A stretch of 64,000 bases of DNA, taken from positions 310,001 through 374,000 of the forward strand of contig NZ_QJSP01000001.1 in assembly GCF_003217475.1 (NCBI RefSeq). The letters run 5' to 3'. Under the pieces are notes generated by a model that saw only the letters and a program-made list of their open reading frames with translations, made no database searches and was not told where the DNA came from. This DNA comes from Williamsia limnetica. GTDB lineage: Bacteria; Actinomycetota; Actinomycetes; Mycobacteriales; Mycobacteriaceae. Every line of letters begins with the position of its first letter. Position 1 is the stretch's first letter. Shown here piece after piece: positions 1 through 11,161 of this stretch. A program made the translations under genes and the position numbers.

Positions 1-756
1 GCGAACGGGATGCGCGACCTGCTCACCTACCTCGACATCGAGCGGGTGACCGTGGTGGGGCACTCGCTCGGTGGCGGAGTCGCTGGGCAGTTCGCCTATC
101 AATATCCCGAACTCGTCGAACGCCTCGTCCTGGTGGGAACCGGTGGCGTCACCAAAGACGTCAACCCCGCGCTGCGCGCGTTGTCGCTCCCGTTCTCCGA
201 GTACATTCTCGGCCTCATGTCGATCCCAGCGGTCTTTGCGACGTTCTCCACGGCCGCCAAGTCCCTGCAGAACTTGATCCCGACCACCCTTTTCACGGAC
301 AACAACGAAATCGTGCGGGTTCTCGAACGTATGCCGGAGAAGGGTTCGGCGGAGGTGTTCGCGCGCACCCTGCGCTCAGCGGTCGACTGGCGCGGGCAAG
401 TCGTCACGATGCTCGACCGCTGTTACCTCAGTGCGGCTATCCCGACGCTGATCGTGTGGGGTTCGGACGATCAGGTGATCCCTGTCGCGCACGCCCACAT
501 GCTGCACAGCGCGATGCCGGGATCTCAGCTCGAAGTCTTCGACGGAGCGGGTCACTTCCCGTTCCGGGACGATCCAGAGCGTTTCCTTGATCTGTTCTTC
601 ACGTTCGTGGGCGCCACCAATCCGGCAGTGATCTCCCGAAACGATGTGAAAGCGGCACTGCGGCAAGGGCCTTCCGTCAAACCGCTGACCGGGGACAGCG
701 GAACCCGGCACGCGGTACTAGATGCGCTCGGAAACGACGAGCGAAGCGCCACGTAG
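1..756 (+). CDS. alpha/beta hydrolase, C-terminal part (5' end outside window)
   Basis: The frame is open at the left edge, so the real start lies upstream; the first internal ATG is at 10. The protein carries the alpha/beta-hydrolase nucleophile elbow GHSLGG, with Ser near residue 22 of the visible part. A late Asp lies in the WGSDDQVIP segment and a late His in GAGHFPF, which completes a Ser-Asp-His triad. It is therefore a probable serine hydrolase or esterase of the lipase/haloperoxidase-like class. The substrate cannot be read from sequence. After the His strand the tail runs about 60 residues further and is low in recognisable motifs. Confidence 0.85.
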   Translation, partial: ANGMRDLLTYLDIERVTVVGHSLGGGVAGQFAYQYPELVERLVLVGTGGVTKDVNPALRALSLPFSEYILGLMSIPAVFATFSTAAKSLQNLIPTTLFTDNNEIVRVLERMPEKGSAEVFARTLRSAVDWRGQVVTMLDRCYLSAAIPTLIVWGSDDQVIPVAHAHMLHSAMPGSQLEVFDGAGHFPFRDDPERFLDLFFTFVGATNPAVISRNDVKAALRQGPSVKPLTGDSGTRHAVLDALGNDERSAT

Positions 757-799
757 CGCCGCTACCGTCGGGTGGTGGCTGATCCGGCATGATGAGCCC

Positions 800-1744
800 A
801 TGAGCTCTCCGGTGATGTTGCTCGACGGTGCAAGTCTGTGGTTCCGGGCGTTCCACGCCCTGCCCGAGAAGATGACGGCGCCGGATGGCCGGCCGGTCAA
901 CGCGGTGCGCGGCTTCGTCGACATGATCGCATCGCTGGTGACCCGCGAGCACCCGCACCGATTGGTGGTATGCCTCGATTTCGATTGGCGACCGGCATTC
1001 CGCACCGACCTCATCCCGTCCTACAAGGCGCATCGAGTGGCGGAAGAAGCCACCGACGGATCTGAAGAGGTTCCCGACACCCTGACTCCTCAAGTCGACA
1101 TGATCATGAGAGTTCTTGCCGCCGCCGGCATTGCGACGGCCGGGGCAGAGGGTTGTGAGGCAGACGACGTACTGGGCACGCTGGCCGACACCGAGAGCAC
1201 CGATCCGGTCATCGTGGTCAGCGGAGACCGAGATCTACTGCAGGTGGTCGCGGATGATCCCGTACCGGTGCGGGTGCTGTACGTGGGACGTGGACTCGCC
1301 AAGGCCGAGATGTACGGCCCGGCTGAGGTCGCAGAGCGATACGACCTACCGACGACCAACCCCGGATCTGCGTACGCCGAGATGGCGATCTTACGCGGCG
1401 ATCCGTCCGATGGGTTGCCCGGAGTCGCGGGCATCGGCGAGAAGACCGCGTCGAAGTTGTTGCACCAGTTCGGCGACCTGGATGGCCTCCAGCGTGCCGC
1501 CGGGGCGGCCGACAAGCGGGTGTCGACCCGGCAACGGAAGTCACTTGCCGATGGGGCGGATTATCTGACCGCGGCCCGCACGGTCGTTTTCGTACGGACA
1601 GACGCCGACATCGTCGGATTGGGCGACGATCACCTGCCCTCCGAACCAGCAGATCCCGCTGCTCTTGCCGATCTCATCGAGGAACTGGGAATAGGTTCCT
1701 CGGTCGGCCGATTGAGCAAAGCGCTCGGCTGGCAGGTCGGCTGA
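800..1744 (+). CDS. 5'-3' exonuclease (FEN/PIN-like, Pol I exonuclease-type)
   Basis: The 314-aa protein resembles the stand-alone 5' nuclease domain of DNA polymerase I and should remove 5' ends or flaps during repair or Okazaki-fragment processing. The N-terminus has the [16 protein letters not shown] strand. Acidic metal-binding motifs follow ([32 protein letters not shown]). A helix-3-turn-helix segment ([13 protein letters not shown]) is also present. I chose the ATG at 800 because family homology begins there; in-frame codons upstream encode no family residues. A weak -10-like CATGAT ends six bases before this ATG, so the message may be leaderless. It converges on the DUF4333 gene. Confidence 0.9.
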   Translation: MSSPVMLLDGASLWFRAFHALPEKMTAPDGRPVNAVRGFVDMIASLVTREHPHRLVVCLDFDWRPAFRTDLIPSYKAHRVAEEATDGSEEVPDTLTPQVDMIMRVLAAAGIATAGAEGCEADDVLGTLADTESTDPVIVVSGDRDLLQVVADDPVPVRVLYVGRGLAKAEMYGPAEVAERYDLPTTNPGSAYAEMAILRGDPSDGLPGVAGIGEKTASKLLHQFGDLDGLQRAAGAADKRVSTRQRKSLADGADYLTAARTVVFVRTDADIVGLGDDHLPSEPADPAALADLIEELGIGSSVGRLSKALGWQVG

Positions 1745-1771
1745 CCCCCGACCGGAGCACGGTTCTCGGTA

Positions 1772-2560
1772 TCAAGCAGCGGTGGGCTGTCCTACCTCGT
1801 ACTTGCCATCGTCGTCGAGGAACGTGATCTTCACCTGCTGATTGGCGCCCGCAACGGTCGCGGTGCAGGTGAAGGTGTCGCCCTTCTTGATTTCTTTGTC
1901 CTTGGGACACTGGACGTTCTGGACATCTTTCGCCTGGTAGTCGGTCTCGAGGACCGTTTTCACACCCTCTTGTGCCGCGTCCTGGCTCAGAACCTTCGTG
2001 ACCGCGAAACCCGGCGCCAAAAAGGCCGTGACGAGGAGTACGACGGCGATCAACGCCACAACGCCCGCTCCGATGAACAGCGGCAGGTTTTTCTTCGACT
2101 CAGGCTGCGCCATGTTCGAGAACTGGTCGGGCCCGCCGTGGCCGAACTGTCCGGGTTGCGAGTACTGGCCGCCTTGGTCCAGCTGACCGTACTGACCCGG
2201 CTGACTGTACTGACCTGGCTGACCGTACTGACCTGGCGCGTTCTGCGGAGCACCGAACTGTTGCTCTCCGGGCCGGCCGTACTGCCCCGGCTGCGAACCG
2301 TACTGACCAGGCTGACCGTAGTTGCCTCCGGGAGCCTGCTGCGGGTACCCGGTCTGTGGCGGCGCATACTGCTGGGGCGATTGTCCGCCCCAACCCTGTT
2401 GCGGCGGTTGGCCTTGCGGCGCCTGCCCCTGCGGCTGTTGTTCGCCCGGCCGGGGCGGCTGATACTGCGTCTGGCCCCACTGGTCGGGCTGGCCGCCCTG
2501 CTGCCACGCGTCAGGCGCCCCCGTGCTGCCCGGATTGTTGGGGTCGTGTGGCCCGCTCAT
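1772..2560 (-). CDS. Pro/Gln/Gly-rich membrane protein with C-terminal DUF4333 domain
   Basis: The 262-aa protein has a low-complexity N-terminal half of about 150 residues, made of repeated Gln-Pro-Gly-Gln-Tyr units. One transmembrane helix follows near residues 157-180. The C-terminal extracytoplasmic domain is DUF4333-like, with the CP-KDK...FTCTATV pair of cysteines that probably form a disulfide. The family is common in Mycobacteriales and its function is not established. The repeated GQYGQPGQY codons make the DNA itself repetitive around 2150-2330. A GGAGG ribosome site precedes the ATG by six bases. A possible -10 (TATGTT, complement of 2615-2620) would give a leader of about 50 bases. 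Confidence 0.85.
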   Translation of the reverse strand: MSGPHDPNNPGSTGAPDAWQQGGQPDQWGQTQYQPPRPGEQQPQGQAPQGQPPQQGWGGQSPQQYAPPQTGYPQQAPGGNYGQPGQYGSQPGQYGRPGEQQFGAPQNAPGQYGQPGQYSQPGQYGQLDQGGQYSQPGQFGHGGPDQFSNMAQPESKKNLPLFIGAGVVALIAVVLLVTAFLAPGFAVTKVLSQDAAQEGVKTVLETDYQAKDVQNVQCPKDKEIKKGDTFTCTATVAGANQQVKITFLDDDGKYEVGQPTAA

Positions 2561-2694
2561 GTCGTCCCTCCGCTTGTCCTCACCGCACCGAAGTAACGGG
2601 GATCACCGACCCCGAACATACCGCACATCCCGGGCGTGATTCGGAAGGCTCAAGCTGGGCGCGACCGATGTCGCACTCCCGCCATCGGCTGTGG

Positions 2695-5496
2695 TCAGCC
2701 GAGCTCGACGGCCACCACACCACGGCGGATAGCGGCGATCGCAGCTGTTGCCGACTTCGTCAAACGCGATTCGCCGGACGATTCCAGACTTGCCGCAGTA
2801 CGCATCTGCTCCAGCAGATCGATGACCTGCCGGCTCCACCGCACGAAATCACCCGCAGGCAAGGATGTACCGCGTTCGCCGGCGGCAGCCAGTACCTCGG
2901 TCAGGCTGCGACCAGATGCCCACAAGTAGATGGCGGTGGCGAATCCGGCGTCAGGCTCACGGGTGGGTTCTATGAGATGACTCATCTCGATCCGCGTGAG
3001 CGTCTGCCAGGCCGCATGGGTGCGGCTCAGCGCTTCTCGGACGCTCGCGACACCGGTGACCAGTTCCGCGCCACCGTAGGAATCGCGCCGCGACTCGTAC
3101 ACCACGGATGACGCGACTGCCGCGAGTTCAGCGGCTCCCAGCTGATCCCACAATCCCGACCGGATGCACTCGCAGATCAGCAGATCACTTTCGCTGTACA
3201 CGCGGCTCAGCGTGTCCCCTGCCTTGGTCACCATGAGGTCGCCGTTCGACTTGCCCGCGTTCTGTTCGAGATACCCGAGTTCTTTGAGTACCCCGACTAT
3301 GCGGTCGAAATTGATCGACAAGGTGGACGTGCGCTGCGCGACGGACTCTTCGAGCGCGGTGATCTCTCGTGCGACGCGATTGCGCCGTTCAGCGAGTCGA
3401 AACAGCTCATCGTGTTGCGGTATCTGATGTGCCGGATGCTCGCGGAGCTCGGCACGAAGCCGGGCCAGTCCCCTGTCGTCGGCTGCCTGCGTACGCTTGC
3501 TCTGCTTGCCCCTCGGCATGTCGATGCCCGACGACCTCAATGCGGACGCGAGGTCTCGCCTGCCGCGTCCGGTTCGTCGGTCCACCTGCTTCGCCAAGCG
3601 CATGTTCCCGAGAACCTGCGGCGGGTTGAGGAAATCGCGAGGCCCGACGCGGCCACACCAGGCATCTTCACAAATCACCAGCGGCTTCGGATCGCGAAGA
3701 TCGGTCGCGGCCTCGAGGACCACTGCCAATCCGCGGTGCCGACCTCCGTGTAATCCGATCACCTGTCCGCGCTTGAGGGCGGACAGATCCTCGACTGTGC
3801 TCTGCTGGGTGGCCATTCGATCCTCGAACTTCAGCGAGCGCTCACGGGAGCGGATCTCTTCACGCAGCCGCGTATAGCCGAGGAACCCATCGATTCCGCC
3901 ATCGAGCCCGCGGCCTTCCGCCCGGTTCTCGAGTTCGACCTCGATCTTGCGGAGCTGCCGACGCGCGGTGTCGATCTGCCGTGCCTGACCCACCACCGAC
4001 TTGTCGGCCTGGAATTGTGCGAATGAACGATCGAGGAGATTGCGGGAACCGGCAAGGCCGAGTCGGCCGATCAGGTTCACCGCCATGTTGTATTCGGGCG
4101 CGAACGAGCTCCGCAGGGGGAAGGTTCTCGCCCCGGCCAGGCCGGCCACCCGGGTGGGCTCGAGATCGTCGGTCCAGACGACGACAGCGTGTCCTTCGAT
4201 GTCGATGCCGCGTCGGCCTGCCCGGCCGGTCAACTGCGTGTACTCCCCCGGCGTCAGATCGACGTGCGCTTCGCCGTTGAACTTGATCAGACGCTCGAGC
4301 ACCACTGATCGGGCCGGCATGTTGATTCCCAACGCCAACGTCTCCGTTGCGAAGACGGCTTTCACCAGGCCCTTGACGAACAACTCTTCGACTGCGTGGC
4401 GGAACGCGGGCAGCAACCCGGCGTGATGCGCGGCGAACCCCCGGGTCAGGCCTTCCCGCCAGGTGGGCACCCCCAGGATGTCCTGATCCGATGCCGACAG
4501 TTCAGAGACGTACTTGTCGACGATGCGGTTGACCTCGTCGGCCTGGTGCGGCTCGAGCAAGCGCAGCCCCGATCGAAGGCACTGGCTCAGCGCGCCCTCA
4601 CATCCGGCACGCGAGAAGATGAACCCGATCGCGGGCAGCAACCCGTCGCGGTCGAGCCGGGCGATCAGGTCAGGCCTCGAGATCGGCCGGGTTCCGCCGC
4701 GTCGCGGATCGTTGCGCTGCGATGCACCACGTCGGCCTCGCGGTCCACGCGGCGTGTAGTCGTCCTCGCGGCGGGCGGCCAACTCACGGTGCCTGATGTA
4801 TCGGGTCAGTTCGGGGTTGACCGCTGGCTTCTTGTTCGGAGCGCTCGGTTCCTTGCTGTCGAACAGGTCGAACAGCCTGTTCCCGACAATCATGTGCTGG
4901 CTCAGAGGAATCGGCCGGTGGTCGTCGACGATCACCGTTGTGTCGCCGCGGACCGTTTGGATCCAGGAGCCGAACTCCTCGGCGTTGCTGACTGTCGCCG
5001 ACAGGCTGACCACGCGCACCGATGGCGCCAGGTGCAGTATCACCTCTTCCCAGACGGCTCCGCGGAAACGGTCGGCCAAGAAGTGCACTTCATCCATCAC
5101 CACGTGCGACAAATGCTCCAGCGCAGGCGAGTTCGCGTAGATCATGTTGCGCAGCACTTCGGTCGTCATGACCACGACCGGCGCGTTCGAGTTCACCGAC
5201 GAGTCACCCGTCAGCAATCCGATCGAATCTGCACCGTGCACACGGACGAGGTCCGCATACTTTTGATTGCTCAAAGCCTTGATGGGCGTGGTGTAGAAAC
5301 ACTTACTTCCCGCGGCGAGTGCGAGATGCACCGCGAACTCGCCGACGATCGTCTTGCCTGCGCCCGTCGGTGCACAGACCAGGACACCGTGACCATCGGC
5401 CAGCGCCGCGCACGCGTCGAGCTGGAACGGATCGAGCGCGAACGCCTGACGGGCGGAGAACCTTTCCAGTTCTGCCCGGGTGTCAGAGAGTGTCAT
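2695..5496 (-). CDS. helY: DEAD/DEAH-box helicase HelY (Ski2/Mtr4-like)
   Basis: This 933-aa superfamily 2 helicase matches the Ski2/Mtr4-like HelY proteins of actinobacteria. Visible motifs are Walker A APTGAGKT near residue 45, [11 protein letters not shown] (motif Ia), the DEVH box in [23 protein letters not shown] (motif III) and the motif VI-like [10 protein letters not shown] near residue 425. The C-terminal half carries the accessory domains typical of this group. It is likely an RNA helicase in RNA turnover; the bacterial substrate is unproven. Its start overlaps the end of tatC by 14 bases, so the genes are probably co-transcribed and coupled. Confidence 0.93.
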   Translation of the reverse strand: MTLSDTRAELERFSARQAFALDPFQLDACAALADGHGVLVCAPTGAGKTIVGEFAVHLALAAGSKCFYTTPIKALSNQKYADLVRVHGADSIGLLTGDSSVNSNAPVVVMTTEVLRNMIYANSPALEHLSHVVMDEVHFLADRFRGAVWEEVILHLAPSVRVVSLSATVSNAEEFGSWIQTVRGDTTVIVDDHRPIPLSQHMIVGNRLFDLFDSKEPSAPNKKPAVNPELTRYIRHRELAARREDDYTPRGPRGRRGASQRNDPRRGGTRPISRPDLIARLDRDGLLPAIGFIFSRAGCEGALSQCLRSGLRLLEPHQADEVNRIVDKYVSELSASDQDILGVPTWREGLTRGFAAHHAGLLPAFRHAVEELFVKGLVKAVFATETLALGINMPARSVVLERLIKFNGEAHVDLTPGEYTQLTGRAGRRGIDIEGHAVVVWTDDLEPTRVAGLAGARTFPLRSSFAPEYNMAVNLIGRLGLAGSRNLLDRSFAQFQADKSVVGQARQIDTARRQLRKIEVELENRAEGRGLDGGIDGFLGYTRLREEIRSRERSLKFEDRMATQQSTVEDLSALKRGQVIGLHGGRHRGLAVVLEAATDLRDPKPLVICEDAWCGRVGPRDFLNPPQVLGNMRLAKQVDRRTGRGRRDLASALRSSGIDMPRGKQSKRTQAADDRGLARLRAELREHPAHQIPQHDELFRLAERRNRVAREITALEESVAQRTSTLSINFDRIVGVLKELGYLEQNAGKSNGDLMVTKAGDTLSRVYSESDLLICECIRSGLWDQLGAAELAAVASSVVYESRRDSYGGAELVTGVASVREALSRTHAAWQTLTRIEMSHLIEPTREPDAGFATAIYLWASGRSLTEVLAAAGERGTSLPAGDFVRWSRQVIDLLEQMRTAASLESSGESRLTKSATAAIAAIRRGVVAVELG

Positions 5497-6454
5497 CGTA
5501 GTGATCGACTCCGCTCGTCGAGGACGTAGCCGATACCGGCGCAGGTGACCGGACCGGACCAGTCGCCGGTTCGGCAGGCGATGCCGGTGTGATCGGAGAG
5601 GCCTCGTCGTCGCTCACGTCGCCCCACTCCAGTGCTTCACGCTTGGCCTTGCGCTTGTCGTGGATGCGCGCGATCTGAATCGCGAACTCGAGCAGGATGC
5701 AGAGGGCGATCGCGAGCGCCAACATCGTGAACGGGTCGTTGCCGGGGGTCGCCACGGCCGCGAAGACGAACATCCCGAAGTTCAGTCCGCGACGCCAGGC
5801 CTTCAACTTGGAGTAGGGAAGCACCCCGATCAGATTCAGCGAGACGATCAGCAGGGGTATCTCGAAGCTGACACCGAAGATGAGCAACAGATGAAGCAGG
5901 AAATTGAAGTAGTGGTCGCCGGCCAGCGCCGTGATCTGCACATTGTCACCGACGGTGAGCAGGAACTCGAAGGCCTTGCTGACGACCAGGTACGCGAGCA
6001 CTGTGCCACCGATGAACAAGACGGCCGCGGCGGCAACGAACGACACTGCGTACTTGCGCTCCTTGGAATGCATGCCTGGAGTGATGAACGACCACAACTG
6101 GTAGAACCAGACCGGGCAGGCCATCACGAAGCCTGCGGTGAGGGCGACCTTGAGGCGAAGCATGAACTGATCGAACGGCCCTGTCGCCAACAGTCGGCAC
6201 GCGTCGTCGGTGGTGAGATTCGCCCGCGAGGACGCCGGCAGATCGCAGTAGGGCTGTCGGAGCAGGTCACCGAGTGAATCCATACCGAGAACTCCGTGGG
6301 TGTACCACAGGAAACCGAGGATCGTGGTGAAGGCGATCGCGGCCACCGAGATCAGCAGCCGGGTCCGCAATTCGCGGAGGTGGTCGACCAACGACATGGT
6401 GCCGTCGGGGTTGACCTTGCGCTTGCGGCGCCGTGGGTCGAGAGGAATGCGCAC
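5483..6454 (-). CDS. tatC: Sec-independent (twin-arginine) translocase subunit TatC
   Basis: TatC is the multispanning membrane receptor that binds twin-arginine signal peptides and recruits TatA for export of folded proteins. The 323-aa protein starts with GTG and shows the family N-terminus ([15 protein letters not shown]). About six hydrophobic helices follow, and the conserved [12 protein letters not shown] region lies in the middle. A charged, Pro/Ser/Ala-rich cytoplasmic tail of about 60 residues follows the last helix and is variable in this order. A 113-base gap separates it from the upstream tatA on the same strand. Confidence 0.96.
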   Translation of the reverse strand: MRIPLDPRRRKRKVNPDGTMSLVDHLRELRTRLLISVAAIAFTTILGFLWYTHGVLGMDSLGDLLRQPYCDLPASSRANLTTDDACRLLATGPFDQFMLRLKVALTAGFVMACPVWFYQLWSFITPGMHSKERKYAVSFVAAAAVLFIGGTVLAYLVVSKAFEFLLTVGDNVQITALAGDHYFNFLLHLLLIFGVSFEIPLLIVSLNLIGVLPYSKLKAWRRGLNFGMFVFAAVATPGNDPFTMLALAIALCILLEFAIQIARIHDKRKAKREALEWGDVSDDEASPITPASPAEPATGPVRSPAPVSATSSTSGVDHYDDTL

Positions 6455-6567
6455 TGGTGGACTGTTTTCAGATCAGTAGCTGGTGGATTGGCACCGAGCC
6501 GGCTCGGTCACCGAAGTCTCATGAACGGTGAACTGCAGCCCTGACTGCCAACGGGATCGCGATCGGC

Positions 6568-6831
6568 TCAGGCGGATCGACGTTCGGTCTCGGGCTTGTT
6601 CTGCGATGGGGTCGCGCCGTCGGGGCCTGACGTGATCTGCGGAGCACCGTCGGCGGAGGGTGTCTCACCCTCGGGCTTGCCGTCGTTCTGCATCTCTTTG
6701 ATCTCGCTCTTGAAGATGCGCATGGAACGGCCGAGGCCGCGTGCGGCGTCAGGCAGCTTCTTCGAACCGAACAGAAGTATGAATACGGCGACCACAATGA
6801 CGATGTGCCACCAGCTGAGTGCTCCAGTCAT
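6568..6831 (-). CDS. tatA: Sec-independent translocase subunit TatA
   Basis: The 87-aa protein has the TatA architecture: a short N-terminal membrane helix (residues 4-20), the [14 protein letters not shown] hinge and amphipathic helix, then an acidic Pro-rich tail. TatA polymerises to form the pore-like patch for folded substrates. I start it at the ATG at 6831, where homology begins. An AGAAAGG ribosome site precedes this ATG, and the longer frame upstream is not family sequence. It lies between pafC and tatC in the usual actinobacterial order pafB-pafC-tatA-tatC-helY. Confidence 0.95.
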   Translation of the reverse strand: MTGALSWWHIVIVVAVFILLFGSKKLPDAARGLGRSMRIFKSEIKEMQNDGKPEGETPSADGAPQITSGPDGATPSQNKPETERRSA

Positions 6832-6938
6832 TGAACTACCTTTCTGACACGATCGACTATGGGCAAGATCGCCTATGGGATTGATGCTACCGGAGTTGCC
6901 GACGCGGCCTGGCGTACCCGACCGGGTTTGCCAAACGT

Positions 6939-7925
6939 TCACAGGGAATCGGATGGTTCCTGGAGGTACATAGCCAGAGCCGCGGCCGCCCGGTCACTGA
7001 TCGCAGTGCTGACATCCGGGTTGTCGAGGACACGGATCTTCCCGCCGAAGCTGGCGATGAAACGGGTCAGCCATTCGGCCGAACCGTAGGTCATGGTCGC
7101 CAGAAGCGGCTTGGTCGAGTCCGGGACCGCATCGGGATCGGCCGGTTCGATCAGGTAGTACTCCATCACCCAGATCACGTCTGGATCGATCTCGATCAAC
7201 GCGGACGGCAGTGCCGGATCGGATTCGAACAGGCCGAGCGCGGCCGAATCGTCAGTGCCGGGAGGCGGGGTCGCCGGCTCATCGAGCACAACCGCCTCGT
7301 CGATCCGGTCGAACCGGAACAGACGGATTCCGTCGCTGTCGCGGCACCAGGCTTCCAGGTACCCGTTCCCCTCGACCACCTGCAGTCGCACGGGATCGAC
7401 GATTCGATCGGTGACCGCGTCCCGCGACGCGGAGTAATAGCGCAGGCGAAGCGCACGTTTGTCGCGAACCGCGGCGCGGACGACCACCACCGCATCGGAC
7501 TCGGCCGGCCCGGCGTCTTTGGGCGCCGTGATACCCGAGCCCGACGACGGGCCCATCGCCGCCTCGATCTTTGCGATCGCGGTCCGCGCCGCACCCGTGT
7601 CGACGACCCCCGCGGTGTCGATCAATGCCCTCAATGCAATGAGGAGAGGCGCTGCTTCCGCCGCGGTCAGGCGAAGTGGATGATCGATGCCCGCCGAGAA
7701 GGTGACCTCGATGCTTTCTTCGGTGAACGACAGATCGATCAGGTCACCGGGCGAGTATCCCGGTAACCCGCACATCCACAGCTGGTTGAGGTCGTCCATG
7801 ATCTGTTTGCTGGTGGTCCCCAGATCGCGCGCAGCCGTCGCGGCGCTGACCCCGGGGTGAGCTTGCAGGTACGGGACCATGACCAACAGTCGGGTGAGGT
7901 GAGAGGTGGCAGCTGCGGTACTCAT
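6939..7925 (-). CDS. pafC: PafC, WYL-domain transcription factor of the DNA-damage response
   Basis: PafC (328 aa) has an N-terminal winged-helix region, a WYL ligand-binding domain around residues 140-220 ([33 protein letters not shown]) and a C-terminal WCX-type extension. In mycobacteria PafB and PafC together activate RecA/LexA-independent DNA-damage genes, with the WYL domain thought to sense a nucleic acid. The start overlaps the pafB stop by four bases (ATGA), which implies translational coupling and matched amounts of the two partners. Confidence 0.93.
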   Translation of the reverse strand: MSTAAATSHLTRLLVMVPYLQAHPGVSAATAARDLGTTSKQIMDDLNQLWMCGLPGYSPGDLIDLSFTEESIEVTFSAGIDHPLRLTAAEAAPLLIALRALIDTAGVVDTGAARTAIAKIEAAMGPSSGSGITAPKDAGPAESDAVVVVRAAVRDKRALRLRYYSASRDAVTDRIVDPVRLQVVEGNGYLEAWCRDSDGIRLFRFDRIDEAVVLDEPATPPPGTDDSAALGLFESDPALPSALIEIDPDVIWVMEYYLIEPADPDAVPDSTKPLLATMTYGSAEWLTRFIASFGGKIRVLDNPDVSTAISDRAAAALAMYLQEPSDSL

Positions 7926-8968
7926 GCTCGTCCCCCGACCAGCGCACGGAGTTCTCTGACGACGTTCTCCCGGAGTTCCGCCGGTTCCAGGACCACCGCA
8001 TCGGCTCCGGCGCCCAGCACCTGCCGCGACAAACCGTCGACCGAGTTCATCGCGATGTCCAGCACCGTCCCATCGCGGCCCGCGAAGGCACCCGGTGAGG
8101 ACGTCGCCGCGATCCGCCGCAGACCCGCCGCGCGGTCGCGCGCCACCCAGATCTTGGCCATCCGAGGCGGACCGGACACCGTCACCGCATCGGCCACGAT
8201 AGCCCGCAGATCGACGTCGGCAGGTTGCACCACCACACCCGGTCTGCCGAACGGCTCCACCGAGGCGATGCGGGAGAGCCGGAACGTCCGGGGCTCACCG
8301 CGGTCCTCGTCGTGGCCGACCAGATACCAACGACGCTGGTGGGTGACGACTCCCCAAGGCTTCATCGTCCGTGTCCGGTACGGCTGATTCCTGGCAGAGC
8401 GATGTTCGAATCGCACCTGGCGGCGCGCATCGACAGCCGCAAGCAGGGTCGTGAGTACTTCCTGGGAACCTATCCCGCGCGGGGCGGAGGCATGGATGGC
8501 GGGCGCAGAATCCTCGAAGCCGGCGTCTGTATCGACCTGCACACCCGCGGCGCGCAACTTCATCAGCGCGCTGTGAGTGTTGGCGGCAAGCCCCGGCGAA
8601 TCCCATAGCGCCGCAGCCAGGGCGACCGCAGCGGCCTCTTCCTCGGTCAGATCAATATCACTGAGTTCGTAGGCGTCACGGTCGATGCGGTAGCCGTCGA
8701 CGGACGCCAGGCCCGAGCTGCGCCCGGTCTCGAGTGGAATCCCCAGATCCCGGAGTTCGTTCTTGTCCCGTTCGAACATCCGGTTGAACGCTTCATCTGT
8801 TTTGGACGTCTCGTAGCCGCCGACGATCTTTCGAATCTGCTCGGCAGAGAGGAACTGGCGGGTCGACAGCAGGCAGATGACCAGATTCATCTGCCGCTCG
8901 ACCTTCGCCTTTGGCTTGGGCCCTGCGCCGATCCCGCTCCCCGCGACTGTGTTCACCGATTTCGCCAC
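7922..8968 (-). CDS. pafB: PafB, WYL-domain transcription factor of the DNA-damage response
   Basis: PafB (348 aa) is the partner of PafC. A helix-turn-helix region lies near residues 25-85 (MNLVICLLSTRQFLSAEQI, FERDKNELRDLGIPLET), followed by a WYL domain (ARRQVRFEHRSARN, RWYLVGHDEDRGEPRTFRLSRI) and a WCX tail. The start is a GTG placed six bases after a TAGTCT hexamer, so the transcript probably begins at the start codon. Although pafA ends only 24 bases upstream, pafBC therefore appears to have its own promoter. Confidence 0.93.
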   Translation of the reverse strand: MAKSVNTVAGSGIGAGPKPKAKVERQMNLVICLLSTRQFLSAEQIRKIVGGYETSKTDEAFNRMFERDKNELRDLGIPLETGRSSGLASVDGYRIDRDAYELSDIDLTEEEAAAVALAAALWDSPGLAANTHSALMKLRAAGVQVDTDAGFEDSAPAIHASAPRGIGSQEVLTTLLAAVDARRQVRFEHRSARNQPYRTRTMKPWGVVTHQRRWYLVGHDEDRGEPRTFRLSRIASVEPFGRPGVVVQPADVDLRAIVADAVTVSGPPRMAKIWVARDRAAGLRRIAATSSPGAFAGRDGTVLDIAMNSVDGLSRQVLGAGADAVVLEPAELRENVVRELRALVGGRA

Positions 8969-8974
8969 GCGCCC

Positions 8975-8980
8975 AGACTA
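8975..8980 (-). promoter_or_regulatory. -10 element of leaderless pafB promoter
   Basis: TAGTCT on the minus strand, six bases before the pafB GTG. It sits in the short pafA-pafB gap and would give a leaderless pafBC transcript. Confidence 0.6.
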
Positions 8981-8992
8981 GTGCTGCGAGGT

Positions 8993-10351
8993 CTACATGG
9001 ACGCGATCAGGCGTTCGACGCGCTCATCGACATTGCGGAACGGATCCTTGCACAGCACTGTTCGCTGGGCCTGGTCGTTGAGTTTGAGGTGCACCCAGTC
9101 GACCGTGAAGTCGCGGCCCGCCTTCTGTGCGGCCGCGATGAAGTCGCCACGCAACTTCGCTCTCGTGGTTTGCGGCGGGGTGTCGACGGCGGCGGCGATT
9201 GCCTCGTCTGTGGTGACCCGAGCAGCCAGCCCCTTGCGTTGCAGCAGATCGAACACACCACGACCCCGTTTGATGTCGTGGTAGGCAAGGTCGAGTTGCG
9301 AGATCTTCGGATCGGACAGTTCCATCGAGTAGCGATCCTGATAGCGCTGGAACAATTTGCGCTTGATCACCCAGTCGATCTCGGTGTCGACCTTCGCGTA
9401 GTCCTGTTGCTCCACAGCATCGAGCATCCGGCCCCAGAGGTCGACCACCTGGGTCATGTTCTGGTCGGGCTTGCGAGTGCGCAGGTGCTCGACGGCGCGC
9501 GCGTGGTACTCGCGTTGGATGTCGAGCGCACTCGCCTGCCGGCCGCCGGCCAGTCGTACCGGACGACGACCGGTGAGGTCGTGCGAGACCTCCCGGATCG
9601 CCCTGATGGGGTTGTCGAGGGCGAAGTCCCGGAACGAGACGCCCGCCTCGATCATCTCGAGAACCAGTGCTGCCGATCCGACCTTGAGCATCGTCGTCGT
9701 CTCGGCCATGTTGGAGTCACCGACGATGACGTGCAATCGCCGGTATTTCTCGGCGTCAGCATGCGGCTCGTCTCGGGTGTTGATGATCGGCCTACTGCGC
9801 GTGGTCGCCGAGGAGACGCCTTCCCAGATGTGTTCGGCTCGCTGGGACAAGCAGAAGGTGGCGGCCTTCGGAGTCTGCAGGACTTTGCCCGCACCGCAGA
9901 TCAGTTGGCGGGTCACCAGAAACGGGAGCAGAACATCCGAGATCCGGGAGAACTCCCCGGCCCGGACCACCAGATAGTTCTCGTGGCACCCGTACGAATT
10001 GCCTGCCGAGTCCGTGTTGTTCTTGAACAGGTAGATGTCGCCGCCGATCCCCTCGTCGGCAAGGCGCCGCTCGGCGTCGACGAGAAGATCTTCCAGCACC
10101 AGTTCGCCGGCCCGGTCGTGTTCGATCAACTGCTGCAGGTTGTCGCACTCCGCGGTCGCGTACTCCGGGTGCGACCCGACGTCGAGGTAGAGCCGCGCCC
10201 CGTTTTGCAGGAACACGTTCGACGAGCGACCCCACGAGACCACCCGGCGGAAGAGATACCGCGCAACTTCGTCGGGACTGAGCCGACGATGCCCGTGAAA
10301 AGTGCACGTGACACCGAACTCGGTTTCGATACCCATTATTCGTCGTTCCAC
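8993..10351 (-). CDS. pafA: Pup-protein ligase PafA
   Basis: PafA (452 aa) uses ATP to join the C-terminal glutamate of Pup to substrate lysines. The N-terminus [20 protein letters not shown] is a family hallmark. The catalytic Asp lies at residue 57 in [14 protein letters not shown], and the carboxylate-amine-ligase/glutamine-synthetase-like fold follows ([40 protein letters not shown]). The GTG at 10351 is favoured because a TAGGTT hexamer ends six bases before it. Translation could also begin five codons later at the Met of MGIETEF. It is the ligase counterpart of Dop in this locus. Confidence 0.97.
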   Translation of the reverse strand: MERRIMGIETEFGVTCTFHGHRRLSPDEVARYLFRRVVSWGRSSNVFLQNGARLYLDVGSHPEYATAECDNLQQLIEHDRAGELVLEDLLVDAERRLADEGIGGDIYLFKNNTDSAGNSYGCHENYLVVRAGEFSRISDVLLPFLVTRQLICGAGKVLQTPKAATFCLSQRAEHIWEGVSSATTRSRPIINTRDEPHADAEKYRRLHVIVGDSNMAETTTMLKVGSAALVLEMIEAGVSFRDFALDNPIRAIREVSHDLTGRRPVRLAGGRQASALDIQREYHARAVEHLRTRKPDQNMTQVVDLWGRMLDAVEQQDYAKVDTEIDWVIKRKLFQRYQDRYSMELSDPKISQLDLAYHDIKRGRGVFDLLQRKGLAARVTTDEAIAAAVDTPPQTTRAKLRGDFIAAAQKAGRDFTVDWVHLKLNDQAQRTVLCKDPFRNVDERVERLIASM

Positions 10352-10357
10352 GATTTC

Positions 10358-10363
10358 AACCTA
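10358..10363 (-). promoter_or_regulatory. -10 element of leaderless pafA promoter
   Basis: TAGGTT on the minus strand, six bases before the pafA GTG, within the 39-base gap after prcA. This separates pafA from the pup-prcB-prcA unit. Confidence 0.6.
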
Positions 10364-10390
10364 CCGTCGAGTGTCCTGGTGGGTGGTGCT

Positions 10391-11161
10391 TCAGTGTTCG
10401 GTCGAGCCTTCCGGGAGAAGGTCGACGAGTGTCGAACCCGTCAGTCGCCGGAACGCGCGACGAGGACGATTGTGATCGAGCACCGCGACTTCGAGGTCGC
10501 TCGGCTCGAGCTTCCGTGGCTCCGCAGCGGGTGCCTGAGTCGACGATGACGATGACGACGATGACGAACCGGACCCGTTGGAGGCGGCCGGAGTCTGCAA
10601 CGCACCGATCGCGGACGCCACGGCGCTCCGCAGATCCGCCTCCGAGTCGTACGACTCCTTCATCGACGCCGAGATCGCCTCGGTCGTACCGCCCATGACG
10701 AGGAACTTGGCCTCGTCGACGATCGAACCGTCGTAGGTGATCCGGTACAGCTGCGACGGGCCGGGCTTGCCGGGGCGGCTCACCTCTGCCACACACAACT
10801 CCACCTCGTAAGGCTTAGGCTGCTCGGTGAACACCGCACCCAACGTGCTCGCATAAGCGTTCGCCAAGGACAGGCCGCTGACGTCGAGCCGATCGTATTG
10901 ATAGCCGCGCATGTCGGCATGCTGGATGCCGGCCTTGCGCAGACTCTCGAACTCGTTGTATTTACCGACGGCCGCGAAACCGATGCGATCGTAGATCTCG
11001 CTGACCTTGCGAAGCGTGTTCGACGGGTTCTCGGCCACGAACAGCACACCGTCGGCGTAGGTGAGCGCTATGACGCTGCGACCGCGCGCAATACCCTTGC
11101 GGGCCAACTCCGAACGGTCGCGCATGATCTGTTCGGCACTGGCGTAATACGGAAAGGTCAC
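10391..11161 (-). CDS. prcA: 20S proteasome alpha subunit PrcA
   Basis: PrcA (256 aa) forms the outer heptameric rings of the actinobacterial 20S proteasome and gates access. The N-terminal segment ([20 protein letters not shown]) and the strand [20 protein letters not shown] match the family. The C-terminal tail after about residue 190 is unusual: a run of nine serines is flanked by Gly/Ser and Ala/Pro residues, and the last 45 residues are basic then acidic. The start is GTG and overlaps the prcB stop (GTGA), so alpha and beta subunits are translationally coupled. Confidence 0.97.
   Translation of the reverse strand: MTFPYYASAEQIMRDRSELARKGIARGRSVIALTYADGVLFVAENPSNTLRKVSEIYDRIGFAAVGKYNEFESLRKAGIQHADMRGYQYDRLDVSGLSLANAYASTLGAVFTEQPKPYEVELCVAEVSRPGKPGPSQLYRITYDGSIVDEAKFLVMGGTTEAISASMKESYDSEADLRSAVASAIGALQTPAASNGSGSSSSSSSSSTQAPAAEPRKLEPSDLEVAVLDHNRPRRAFRRLTGSTLVDLLPEGSTEH

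Noticed and set aside
1970-2596. A Leu/Arg-rich plus-strand frame opposite the DUF4333 gene
   Set aside because: It arises from the repetitive Gln-Pro-Gly codons read on the other strand.
8981-10549. A 522-codon plus-strand frame opposite pafA
   Set aside because: Antisense shadow of pafA; composition is typical of complementary-strand frames and no motif is present.
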